From the NCBI RefSeq assembly GCF_029784135.1, contig NC_073745.1, positions 56,623,705 to 56,687,704 of the forward strand: a DNA stretch of 64,000 nucleotides, written 5' to 3'. Position 1 is the first letter of the stretch; every line of letters starts with the position of its first letter. Shown here piece by piece: positions 1 to 10,329 of the stretch. The position numbers and the translations under genes are program-made. The notes under the pieces are model-generated. The model ran no database searches. It was not told where the DNA came from and saw only the letters and a list, made by a program, of their open reading frames with translations. The stretch is from Toxorhynchites rutilus septentrionalis. Taxonomy: Eukaryota > Arthropoda > Insecta > Diptera > Culicidae.

Positions 1-79
1 CAAGAACAATGTCACTTTAGAATGCATTGTGAAATGTATTGTGAAAAACTTTTAATAACTCTTCATTGAACGGTTCAAT

Positions 80-95
80 GGCCCTGAAAAGCGCC
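80..95 (-). terminator. Degenerate histone 3' stem-loop
   Basis: On the minus strand this reads GGCGCTTTTCAGGGCC. It matches the replication-dependent histone 3' stem-loop (6-bp stem, TTTC-type loop, SLBP/U7 processing) except for one stem mismatch. It lies downstream of the H2A pseudogene as expected. Confidence 0.7.
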
Positions 96-500
96 GTGGT
101 TTACGGTGGCTGGTTTTGCCACCAAAGCAGTCTGTATAAACAAACTTTTTCCTTCTTCTACCTGCTGCCGTTTTGCAATTGCGTTTGTCACTCGCTGAAA
201 CTAGTTGTTGCCACCGAACCGAATGTGCTCTGTTCTGTAGGCGGGTTTTCTTATTGTCGTGAGCAGCTTTGCAAGCCAACTCGAGCACTCCGGCGGCCGA
301 ATTTCTAAAACCGTTATTAGGTATACTGGTGCTCCGGCACCAATCCGTTGATGCGATGTGATGTGAAACGATGCCATACAACCACACGGATTTACGGTAT
401 ATACGAATGATATATTTTTCAGCGGGTCCGCGCGTTTTGTACTTTGGCGGTACACGCTCACAGGATAGAGATAAATCAGCAGACTCAGCCAAAGGGGCGA
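96..500 (-). pseudogene. Histone H2A-like pseudogene, copy 1
   Basis: Minus-strand translation in two frames gives recognisable H2A core pieces: GAGAPVYL around 340-318 in one frame, then VLELA-KAAHDNKKTR around 288-245 in another. This matches the alpha-2 helix region of H2A, which packs DNA in the nucleosome. The basic N-terminus is only faintly visible (about 425-495) and the part after KKTR has diverged beyond recognition. A degenerate histone stem-loop follows at 95-80. Frameshifts and loss of the C-terminal docking domain make it non-functional. It lies head to head with an H2B pseudogene starting at 611, the usual H2A/H2B arrangement sharing one promoter region (about 500-610). It is either a decayed member of a histone repeat unit or an orphan copy. 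The family is confident; the exact ends are not. Confidence 0.75.
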
Positions 501-610
501 GTCCAACGAGACGAACGAATGAGCGTTAAAAGGCAGCGATGGCAAAAATATACATTCATTACGATTTGTTCGCTCGTTGGATTCACATGCAGTTGTTTCT
601 AACAAACACG

Positions 611-971
611 AAGGTACCGAAGACTAGTGGAATAATGGAAAAGCCGCCAAAAAGTTCGGCACGGCGCAGAAGAATATCTCGGAAACCGACAAGAGGGAGA
701 AGAAGGAATCATATGCTATCTACATCATAAGGTGCTGAATCAGGATCATTCCGACACCGGTTTCTCATCGAAGGCGATGAGCGTCATGAGCTTCGTCAAT
801 GCATCTTTGAGCGTATCGTAGCGGAAGCCCCGGGTCTGACCCACTACAATAAACGGTCAACCATTACGGCGTGGGAAATTCAGATCGCAATCAGTCTGTT
901 GCTGCCCGGTGAACTTGCATGCGGTTTCCGAAGGTACCAAAGCGGTGAAGAAGTATACCAGCTCCAAATAA
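611..971 (+). pseudogene. Histone H2B-like pseudogene
   Basis: The plus strand follows H2B from N- to C-terminus with frame breaks: PKTSG near 614, [12 protein letters not shown] near 640-675, KKESYAIYI near 700-730, a histone-fold stretch near 740-900, and the family-typical C-terminus [19 protein letters not shown] ending in TAA at 969-971. The position of the expected start codon (611-613) reads AAG instead of ATG. The span is 361 nt against about 375 for an intact insect H2B, so there are small indels. A good stem-loop follows at 1015-1030. H2B pairs with H2A in nucleosomes; this copy cannot encode it. It is divergent from the H2A pseudogene at 96-500. Confidence 0.85.
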
Positions 972-1014
972 AGAGCGTTTTCCGACTGCTGATTCGGAAG
1001 CAAACACTAAAAAG

Positions 1015-1030
1015 GGTCCTTTTCAGGACC
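1015..1030 (+). terminator. Histone 3' stem-loop (H2B side)
   Basis: The sequence GGTCCTTTTCAGGACC forms a perfect 6-bp stem with a TTTC loop. It is preceded by an A-rich stretch and followed by ACACAATC, the usual context for SLBP binding. It lies 44 bases after the H2B stop and is intact although the gene is broken. Confidence 0.9.
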
Positions 1031-1511
1031 ACACAATCATCTTTAATCTAAAGAGTTTATTGTTTTGTTATCACTCGATGTACCCATCTTGTTCGGCTAA
1101 ACCTTCCTGTTTAGGGATTGCGTTTGCCACTCGCCACAGGATTCACAGTTGGAAAACTTCTTCCCATCCTGCTTGGGACGTGTTGAGTCATAACTTGGAC
1201 CCCGACCTCCATGTTTACAAAAATGTCCAACTAAATATGTCGCATTACTGGTCCGTCCAATTAGCTAAATGTCGAACTAAATGTAAATTAATGTACTTTC
1301 AATCTGGAAGCAATTTAAGAATTTGTGAAAATTGAATAATCGAGAAAGTCTCCAACCATCAATAAGCTCAGCACAACTGTCAAATTCTCAAACTCATCAT
1401 ATTCTGGCAAACAAATTAAGAAAAAATCAATTTGTGTCTAATTATTATTTTGGATAATATTTTAGAATGCATTGAACTGTATTTCGTAAACTCTTTTTTG
1501 AAAGGTTTAAT

Positions 1512-1527
1512 GGCCCTGATAAGCGCC
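1512..1527 (-). terminator. Degenerate histone 3' stem-loop, copy 2
   Basis: The minus strand reads GGCGCTTATCAGGGCC, a histone stem-loop with one stem mismatch and an altered loop. It matches the element at 80-95, supporting duplication of the H2A 3' end. Confidence 0.65.
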
Positions 1528-1960
1528 GTGTTTTATGGAATGGTTCCAATTTAGAAAACTTAGTACTCGTGGTTTTGAAAAAAACCATTTCGAACGCCCT
1601 CGATGCCGCCTTGTTCTGGATTTGCCACCAAAGCAGTTTGTATAAAGAACAAACTTTTTTCTTCCGCTACCTGCTGTCGTTTTGCGATTGCGTTTGCCAC
1701 TCGCCACTCGCTGCAACTGCCTGTTGTTGTCTTGATGTCCACCGAACCGAATGTGTTCTGTTCCGAATGCGGGTTTTCTTATCGTCGCGAGCAGCTTTGT
1801 CAGCCGATCACTTTGGCGGCCGAAACTATATAACGTCGCCTAGGTGCACTGGTACTAACGCGCTCGGCCTAGCTACCCTTGCGGGGAACTCCAGATCAAC
1901 ACGGTTCGAGCGGGGTTTTGCCTTTCCCTTCATTTTTCCTCCTTTACCATGTCCAGACAT
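1512..1960 (-). pseudogene. Histone H2A-like pseudogene, copy 2
   Basis: The minus strand starts with an ATG at 1960-1958 and reads a clear H2A N-terminus (MSGHGKGGKMKGKAKPRSNR). Then come traces of the histone fold and AARDDKKTRI around 1800-1770. Most of the central fold (the GNYAERVGAGAP region) is missing or scrambled, so there is an internal deletion plus frame shifts. The segment 1625-1826 aligns well with 119-303 of copy 1, including the unusual sequence downstream of KKTR, so the two copies derive from the same already-diverged ancestor. A degenerate stem-loop closes it at 1512-1527. Confidence 0.75.
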
Positions 1961-2214
1961 GGCTGCTTGGGTTGGTTTGTTGATGTGTTGTGATGCGAAC
2001 CGATGTGGTGTACGGTTTGGATGAGAATGATCGTTACGGCAGCGGAGCTGGGATTTTTAAGCTGACTGGCTGGCACGAGAATTACACATGTGTGAGACTG
2101 CGACCAATGTTTCGTTCATATTTTTTCTTTTTCCCTTCCAATCGTGCTTCATTGTATTTCGCTGCTGCTCTGGTTGCCCGTTTTGGTCGGTACAATTTGA
2201 GGAGTACAAAATGG

Positions 2215-2485
2215 ACCAATCAAAAATGGGCACATAGTGCATTTGGACAATGCTTGTTATTTCACAATTATTCAATTATTTATCTCCAGAAAAATGAAAT
2301 GTTATTCGTTTTAATAGATGCGTAGATATATTTCCTATCAATTGATGCAAAAACCTTTGCGATCTATTGAGAAATGCTCGAGTTATAAGCGTTCCAAATC
2401 TTGCATTTTTTCCTACTTGTTCAGTGCCTAGATTTTCATTTCACACCCTATATCTTCCGGTTAGACGTAGTCCTACGTCAAAAGA
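2215..2485 (+). repeat. Dispersed repeat, copy A
   Basis: This segment matches 36955-37235 over its length: the same order of GATGCGTAGA, TATCAATTGATGCAAA, a TTTTCATTT block and CGGTTAGACGTAGTCC-type blocks, with many substitutions. It has no ORF. The motif is one I associate with abundant mosquito repeats, but I cannot name the family. Confidence 0.7.
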
Positions 2486-2489
2486 AAAA

Positions 2490-5300
2490 AAAAAGAAAGT
2501 TGTTGTTAGAAAAACTTTTTCCCTGTAAAAGTGCCCATTTTTCGATGTATTTATGACTTGTTGGAAAATGTAAAGGCTGCTCATATTTTTTTTGAGAATT
2601 AAAGAAAAATACATTTTTGAGAAAAATAATTTAAATTTTTAAAATAATATTTTTGTAAGATGAATTTTTGCAAAAAAAAATGTTTTTTTTTAAATTAAAA
2701 CAATTTCCAACATTGGAATTTTTTGGTCAAAATTTGTTAGGTATTAAAGTTTTACAGTTATAAGTTTTTGTTGAAAAATAAGAATAAAACTTTGGCCGTT
2801 TCCAAAAAGTAGTCTAACTCTTTTCTGAATATTTCAAGTATGCAAAGTTATTGAAGCAACTGTCTCTACACCCACAACGTTGCACTGTAATCTAAGATAT
2901 TGCTGCCAATGGCCAGTCGAGTTGGCATGAAATCTGTCAGCAGCTTTTTTTTTCACATTCCAGGAAAACAAAATAATATCTTATGTTTTCTGTTCTCTTG
3001 GTAATTCGAGTTTCATAGGCACTGAATGAAAAATATTCTTCGTTTGCTACATACAACACAGATATTTATTTTTCTCTGCAGCAAAAAAAAAAATGAATAG
3101 AACGAGTAAAGCGCTCACGGAGCACTTGCTCGCGGGGTAAACTCCATCCAACCCACGAAAAAGTCATTTCTCATTGCATTAAGAATGTCGCCTTGGGTCG
3201 AAATCGGTGATTCTGATGCAGCAATCGTAGCAGCAATCTTCCTCGAGTCCTGCGCGAAGGGTGTGGGTGTGGAAATCAATAACCATACCCACCCCTTGGG
3301 GCAATCCGAAGATGTCTCATGTCGGAGAGAAGAAAAAAAGCCGGTGATAAAATGTCGCACAGAGAGGCGCAGGTAAAACGCGCATACCTTTCCTTTTTCC
3401 GGAAGAAAGGAAGGAACAATGTGAAATACCGAGTTTGGGGCGCCATCCGAATTTTTTGGGAAGTTTTTATCATTTTTATGTACCCGCGCTGGAGGGAAAA
3501 AACATTCCGGCGGAAATTACTTGCCTTTCGGTGGTGTTGTGTGGAGGGGGGATGACATATTATCAACTGCTGTTAGGGTTACTCCAATCAGTTGAACTTT
3601 TACAAAATTTCAACCTTATCGTATTATTTAAATAATCTGAATTTATATCATGTAAAGTACACCCTCTAATCTGCCACCATAAGCGCATGGGAGGCTTGTT
3701 TGCTTCCCCAAATTCAGTAAGATTGCTCCATTCCGGCCCGAAATATCAGCAACGGTCCTAAAGTAGACATAAAAATAATTTTCCAGCCGTAACAACAATC
3801 GAAGCATTGTGAGAAGAGCTTCCTTCCGGTTGTATTACATTTAATTAGATCCCAACAAGAAATGCTCTCCTCATTTGAATGCTAACCATCTTCAATTGTC
3901 AAACGCAGCCGCACACACTCGTACGAGACCACATGACATAACTGCTTATTACATCCTTCCCACATCCCCAGAACCAGAAAGGGGCGCAGCTCGAGCCAAT
4001 GTGTCTGTGTGCGCTCGCTGTCAACTTTCCGCGAGAATGGAAAAAGTATTCCCACTGCTTTGTTCTTGTCGCTAGTTTTCCACCCGACGACGACACTTTT
4101 CCGCGACGACTTCCGCGCGCTTCGCAGTGAAGATATTGCGGTGGCGAAACACAAGTGCTCCAACATCAACCGCAGAAGGATTTCCCTTCTCCCTCCCTGC
4201 GTTCAAAGTGGTTTGTTGCATTGGGCGAGAACAAAATGTCGAGTCGAATTCAATTTCCTTTGACGTTGACTCATGATGAGCCCCATGATGTGAACCGATG
4301 GAGCACGAATCGCTGCTTCCGCACGCAACAGCGATTCCTTTCCAGTGGATCGTCGTCGTTCGGGTCACAGTCAACCGCGTGACTCACTGCATCACAAACG
4401 GATCTTTACCGAGGCGAGTTTTCCCCTCCCGCGAACCGTGAAGGAAGCGCGCGGGATGGATGGTGGTGAGGGAAAAGAGGGAGATCATAGTGCATAGATT
4501 TTCACATGTTTTCCTCCAGGAATACGTTTGTTGGTATGTAGCTGTGTGATGAAAAGGATGGGAGCATCCGCTCGGTGGAAAATAAGCTTTTGTCTTAGCC
4601 TATCTTTTCGCCTGCAAATAATCCACTCGGGATGAAATCATGTTCCGCTAAAATGTATATGTGTGTGTGTGTGTTGCTCATGCTGCTCATGTAAGTAAGT
4701 TCTTCAGAACATCTGCTGCCTCAGCCGTCGCTGCCACCATTGTTAGCGAGCTTTCGAGTGTACCGGAACGGAACGGGACGAAGGGGGGTTATGGTTGCTC
4801 GGTTTGAAGATTTATTAAAATAGTTTTAAAATTGAAAATTGCTCCTTGTTGCACGAGATTGCGGCAAAGTGGTTGCCATAAGTTTTTTATTATCTCCTTT
4901 CGCACGCTTTAGCAACCGTGTAGACGCGTGCTAAAGGGAGTGCTCTGCCAGTTTCAGGTGTTTTCCTTTTGGTTTTTCTTTGGTGAATCGCTAAATTATA
5001 AGCACTTGCCACGTATCAATTTTTTGTCGGGTGGCGCGCTACAGATGAGGCAAAGTATCGGAGCCGAACTTACACGATGGAATGATTTCATCCCACGTCC
5101 CGATATTGGGCACAATTGAATACGTGATCTGAGGTTTCCTTGAAGCGTGATAGTGGTAAAAATTAATCAAAACATGGTTGTTATTCAGCTCTTGCTTTTT
5201 GATCGTATTTCAGTTAGTGGTTTAGTTTGCGAGTTTTCAAAATGTGCACATTGAAATCATCGTAAACCCCTAATTCATCTCAAAAATACAGTGTTTGTGA
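2490..5300. other. No recognisable gene; unrecognised DNA
   Basis: The stretch 2490-2860 is A/T-rich low complexity. The stretch 3100-5100 has mixed base composition without obvious internal repeats apart from a short (TG)n tract near 4660. Short ORFs occur on both strands but none has a recognisable motif or codon pattern. It could be intronic or intergenic DNA. Confidence 0.5.
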
Positions 5301-5345
5301 AATGAGTAAATTTAAAAGGGAATCCCCGCCTCTAACACTCACTCT

Positions 5346-5821
5346 AATTCTCATTCTCATTCTTATTCTCACTCTAATTAACATTCTCATTCTCATTCTC
5401 ATTCTCATTCTCATTCGCATTCTCATTCTCATTCTCATTCTCATTCTCATTCTCATTCTCATTCTCATTCTCATTCTCATTCTCATTCTCATTCTCATTC
5501 TCATTCTCATTCTCATTCTCATTCTCATTCTCATTCTCATTCTCATTCTCATTCTCATTCTCATTCTCATTCTCATTCTCATTCTCATTCTCATTCTCAT
5601 TCTCATTCTCATTCTCATTCTCATTCTCATTCTCATTCTCATTCTCATTCTCATTCTCATTCTCATTCTCATTCTCATTCTCATTCTCATTCTCATTCTC
5701 ATTCTCATTCTCATTCTCATTCTCATTCTCATTCTCATTCTCATTCTCATTCTCATTCTCATTCTCATTCTCATTCTCATTCTCATTCTCATTCTCATTC
5801 TCATTCTCATTCTCATTCTCA
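5346..5821. repeat. Hexamer microsatellite (ATTCTC)n
   Basis: There are about 80 tandem copies of ATTCTC. The run is nearly perfect from about 5417 to 5820 and has interrupted units at the left edge. Long ORFs on both strands (Leu-Ile on plus, Met-Arg on minus) are by-products of the repeat and not genes. The flanks are GATTC-type quasi-repeat DNA, a plausible seed for the array. Confidence 0.97.
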
Positions 5822-5997
5822 TGCAGAACCGAATATATTTCTCAATTTCGAGTTGAGAATCAGTTTCCGGATCTAGATCAGATTCATATTTACACTGTAT
5901 TATGTATTCGAATTTATATTACTGATTCAGAATCTTAATTAATACTCCTGATTCGGACTTTTGTTTTGAATTCAGATTCTGGATCTATGTTCTTGAA

Positions 5998-6020
5998 TCA
6001 CATACAAATACACAATTGAG
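5998..6020. repeat. Left target-site duplication (23 bp)
   Basis: This 23-bp sequence is repeated perfectly at 7972-7994 and brackets the element at 6021-7971. The length and perfection fit target-primed reverse transcription. Confidence 0.85.
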
Positions 6021-7100
6021 GAGGAGCGAGTTGAGCAGCATACGGGAGTGGACGTGTGTTTTCTTACTCCGCGATGTCTCCTCTGTGTGCTTGCTTCTTC
6101 TGTCGTTTAAGTGTTTTATAAATCGTGAAACCAATGAAAGTGTTCTATTTATTAAGCTAAGCTGAAAACCAGTGTAATTTGGTTGAATTCGTTGGAGTGA
6201 TTGTGGAAATAAGTATGGACAGTAACGCATCAAATCGGGTGAAGCCATATTTTTTAGCTTGCATTTGTCTCCGATCGTTATGCTCCTAATTTTTTTTTTC
6301 ACTCTTCGCCGCTCCCAAGTGTCGTGCTCTCCGTTTCGCAATTCACTCTTAGTCGGTGTGCTTTTGATTTCGTATAGTGCTTTCAGCCGTCGCGCTCTCG
6401 GATTCCCAATGAGTTTTCAATCGTTTCGCTCTCGGTTACGCACAGTGCTCTCAATTGTCGCGTTCTCGATTGTGGGTATCGCAATGCGAATTTTTAGTGC
6501 CGCAGTGAATGTATCACTCACCACAAAAGGAATCGCTGACATGTGAAGACCCAGGATAGCAGATAAGTTTTCTATCTAACGATAGCACCCCTCTCTCATA
6601 CACAAACATATTGAATTTGCATTTTTTTTTCACACATCTACAGGTAACATGTGAAGTAGTTTCATTAATTCATCAGTTCATTTGTATCATTCAAGAATTC
6701 ATAACTTTGAATTCTGGAAATCAGATATTGAATGTCGTATTTCGAACATCGTATTATCATAATCAGGTACTGGTTAGCAACGGCAAAACAAACGCGTAGT
6801 ATAAAATTGAATATGTTTGCATATTGATCAGGCCCTGTGTTATTCGTGCAAAGTAGTGTAGGGTTGATGCTTACTGTGTGTTGCGATTGATTTCAGTTTT
6901 TGGATGTTAGGATCAAGACTTATATAATTCAGACTTTTGCCTTATGTAATTCTTCGATTAATTAATTAATTAATTCTTCAACCCTTTATTAAGTTTCAAA
7001 TCACAAATCATATGGTTCAATATAACGGAATATATGGTGGGTCGATTGGTTACAGAGGTTCTCTCGGTTGCAATCTCGGGTTTCCCGCAGAAGGCCCTCC

Positions 7101-7132
7101 GCCGTCGCGATTAGATTCCTAATCGTGACGGC
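7101..7132. other. Compact near-perfect hairpin
   Basis: The arms at 7101-7114 and 7119-7132 are 14 nt with a 4-nt loop. All positions pair if one G-U wobble is allowed. It lies inside the ORF-less retroposon and may be a conserved RNA structure of that family. Confidence 0.75.
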
Positions 7133-7257
7133 GAGTGATGTCATTGCAAGGGGTCTGATGGGGTGACCGGGAGGGCTCGATTGTTTTTAGAGAGTTTTTT
7201 TCGGTGACCTTCTCAGGTTTTCCAAAAATAACAAAATTAAAGTTGCGATACAGAGAG

Positions 7258-7359
7258 CCTGATTACGAGCGTCACTTCACGGTGAGAGCGAGATGATTTG
7301 TATGCAAGGTTTCATACACTTCATCTCGTTTTCGCCGTGGGATGATGTTCGTGATCAGG
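7258..7359. other. Long imperfect hairpin
   Basis: The arms at 7258-7304 and 7313-7359 are 47 nt each with an 8-nt loop. By eye 36 of 47 positions match and most differences are transitions. The precursor-like size (about 100 nt) resembles a microRNA precursor, but here it is inside a retroposon. Confidence 0.7.
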
Positions 7360-7971
7360 CCCGAAGTAGGCGTGATGAACAGCGAAACATATCGCCGAGT
7401 CGATTGGCCTTGGAGGAGTTCTCGCGGTTACCTTCTCAGGTTTCCCAAAGTTATTTTTCTGCGATGAAATTTCGACTAAAAAGATGCGTTAAATAATCAA
7501 ATAACAATAGCTGGTCCAATAAATTGTTTAGACTTTCCTTCTCAGGTAACTTAAAGATAATCTCTGCTACGCGTTGTGACACATGAAGTTTTTGTTTCGT
7601 CAAGTAGTAAATAGTTCGCGTTTACATAATCACATCACTTACCGCAGTGAATCCTGATTTTTCTTAACCATTCCCACTAACAACTATCCCTTCCATGAGA
7701 AACGCTAGGGAACCACGCTATAGAGGCGACCCTTCTGGCCTTCGGGCGGCGAATATCATACTAACATTCCTTCCCTTCCCCTGGTGACTGTAAGGATGTG
7801 GCCGGCGTCGTTATTGACCATTTATAGCTCGAATCACCGAAAATTGCACAACGAGAATGATTTGCTAGTCCCAAGCGTTATTCTGTGTGTTCTTTGTGCA
7901 TTTTGGTTGGTTCAGGTCAATCACGGAGAGCAACTACGAATTGTACAGTCTACCCAAGCTCAAGCTCAAGC

Positions 7972-7994
7972 TCACATACAAATACACAATTGAG
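7972..7994. repeat. Right target-site duplication (23 bp)
   Basis: Perfect copy of 5998-6020, directly after the AAGCTC tail of the retroposon. Confidence 0.85.
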
Positions 7995-10325
7995 ATTCAA
8001 TTTCTGGAACTTTATTTATTGTTGGGTTTCCAATCAAGCAGTGTGCTAAATGTAGTTCCTAGAATCGAGTTCCTCATCTAGAAACCCATTCGCATTCCAA
8101 AGTATATGTCTTAGTACTTCATTCACATTAGGGTTTCTAATTTAGCTCATGGTTTAAATTACAGATCCAAAATAAGATGGACACTTCTAATTAGAATTCC
8201 ATGTTCAGATTCGACTTACATATTTTGATTCTGTATTTCTATTCAATTCAGAACCCAGATTCTAGGTTCCAAAATCAGATTTGGATTCCATATTTGGATT
8301 CCCATTTCGCTCTCAGAATCCAGAGGCTTGGCCCGAATCTAGATGTTCAGAATCCCAAATTCAGCTCTTTTAATTCATATTCTAGATACAAATTGAGGTT
8401 TCATGTTATTTTTCTTTTCATTCTGAATATGGTACCCGAGATAAGATTTAGATCCCAAACTGATTTGGGATTCTCCACTCAGATTTAGATTTTAAAACCA
8501 AGCCCACGTTTGCATTCCAATTCATTCCGGATTCGAAATCTAGTTCAAGACTTTGGATTCAGGATTCAGTTTTCCTGTCTTCCTGCATTGCGAATTTAAA
8601 TTCTTTTCGAATCTATTGTTCTGTATCCCGGATTCAGATTCCAATTTCCTCCAATTTTCGTATCCTATATTAAGACCCCCAATGCAGAACTGGATTTATA
8701 TTCTGGTTTGAGGGCTTGTTTCCGGGTGCAAAATACATATTCAGAATCCAAGTTCAGATTCAGGGTTTCTGATGTATTCGAACCCATATTTCTGATACAG
8801 AACCCTAATCGAGATTCCTGATCCAGAATTCGGGTTCATATTCCTAATCTGATTTTTAATTCTTTGTTTTCATATGAGGATTCGCGATTCACACTCAAAA
8901 TCCAAAGCCCGACCATGTTCTGATGCCAAATTCAGTTCTGGTTCCATGTTTCCTCGCTGATTTCCAATTTCAAATCTGAAATTAGCTTCATACCCGAAGT
9001 TAGTTGAGTTAGTTGACTCGGATACCAAATTTCCAGTTTAACTGTATTACTGTATTCGTATCTGATTCATGTTTCGGATTTCAATCCCGAATTCAGATTT
9101 CAAATTACGAATTTTCATATTCCATTCTTATATCATTGATTTAGATTACAAATGCAGAACTGAATTTGTTTCCGGATTCAAAATCTAGATTCAAAATTCA
9201 GGAACAGAGTGTATTATGTAATCGAATTTATGCTTCTGCCCTAATTGAGTTTTCTGATTCAGAACTCGAATTCAAATTTCGGATCCATGTTCTAAAATTA
9301 GATTCAAGATAGTATTCCGAATTATTTGCTTACCGATTTTAATCATTATTCTAGAGCTAGATTTATGTAGAGCATTACTCGCATACAAAATTCAAATTTA
9401 AATTCAAGAATTCTATTGATATTAGAGTTTCCGATTTAACTTTCAATTTCTATTCAAGATTTAGAACATTTCAAAATTCAGAATATTTCTAATTTTTAAT
9501 TCGGATTCAACTTACGTATGCTGATTCTGAATTTATCTTGAACTTAGAGCACAGATTTTGAATCTAATTTCGTTATCGTTTTCAAATTCAAAATCAGGAT
9601 TAGCTACCACATTCGGATCCTCAATTCAGATTCAAAATTCAGAGTTTAAGTTCGAGTTTGACAGTTTCAAACTCAGCTTATTCGATTCATATTATAGTAT
9701 TCGGTTTTATGTAACTTTTTTTTACCTAGATTTTGAATTTGAATTTCGAGCTAAGTTTCAAATCACAATTCTATTCGTAGTTGATTCAAATTTCGAATTC
9801 AAATATCAGATTTCAATCCCGGGCTCAGATTCGAAATCTAATTTTCTGATTCCAAATTCCGAAAATCACGGATTCAAAATCCAAACATATAAACGGATTT
9901 GTATTCAACATCCGGGTTGAGTATTGATTTCTGGATCTAGGATGTTAATGTATATCCTATATTAGTATTCGGATTTCAAATAATAGTTTTTTTTTACTCA
10001 GTTTTTAAATTCAGGTCAAAAATTTAATCCATAGTCGAGATTCTGAGTGTACTAGAATCGATGTTTTAATTCAACGGATTTTGAATTCTAATTCTAGAAT
10101 CTCTATTATTCCAGAAAAAGAATTCAAAATCCGTATCTCTTGGCTTGGCGTTCTTGGCTTTATTTATAAATTTAAATTTCTACTCAGGGAACCCCATTAG
10201 CATCCTAAATTCTAGAAGCAGATTCGCATTAAGATTTGTTATGACTCCTAATTTATATTCCAGATTCTGAATAATATAAATTTTTCAATTTTATTTGTGT
10301 CTCATTCGGATTCCACTTGTTTTAT
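7995..10325. repeat. GATTC-type quasi-repeat domain 1
   Basis: More than 2 kb is made of loosely periodic short words such as ATTCAGATTC, GGATTC and CCAAATTC on the plus strand, too diverged to be a strict tandem array. It has no credible ORF. It looks like an ancient simple-sequence expansion. The stretch 5840-5995 is the same kind of DNA, so the retroposon at 6021-7971 landed inside it. Confidence 0.75.
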
Positions 10326-10329
10326 ACAT

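Larger units (their letters stand above)
6021..7971 (+). mobile_element. ORF-less non-LTR-type retroposon
   Basis: The element is 1951 bp between perfect 23-bp direct repeats. Its 3' end runs into a short repeated tail of AAGCTC units (about 7955-7971) just before the duplication, as in LINE-mobilised DNA. The longest open frame is under 120 codons and nothing resembles reverse transcriptase, so it moved in trans. The 3' 300 bases (about 7680-7970) look like a mosquito LINE 3' UTR that I recognise only by eye. The body holds three related blocks (about 7037-7088, 7177-7228, 7395-7450) built on CGATTG...TTCTC(A/G)GGTTT, and two hairpins. It could be a LINE with its ORFs deleted or a dedicated non-autonomous family. 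Confidence 0.65.

Noticed and set aside
76..110. Apparent histone H4 C-terminus on the plus strand (GCCCTGAAAAGC...TACGGTGGC)
   Set aside because: The resemblance is explained by the reverse-strand histone stem-loop at 80-95; no further H4 sequence lies upstream.
3100..4480. Several overlapping frames of 75-100 codons on both strands
   Set aside because: No recognisable domain and equal openness on opposite strands; likely chance.
5280..5856. Open frames of 180 and 184 codons (Met-Arg and Ile-Leu dipeptides) on both strands
   Set aside because: They are produced entirely by the ATTCTC hexamer array and have no other protein-like sequence.
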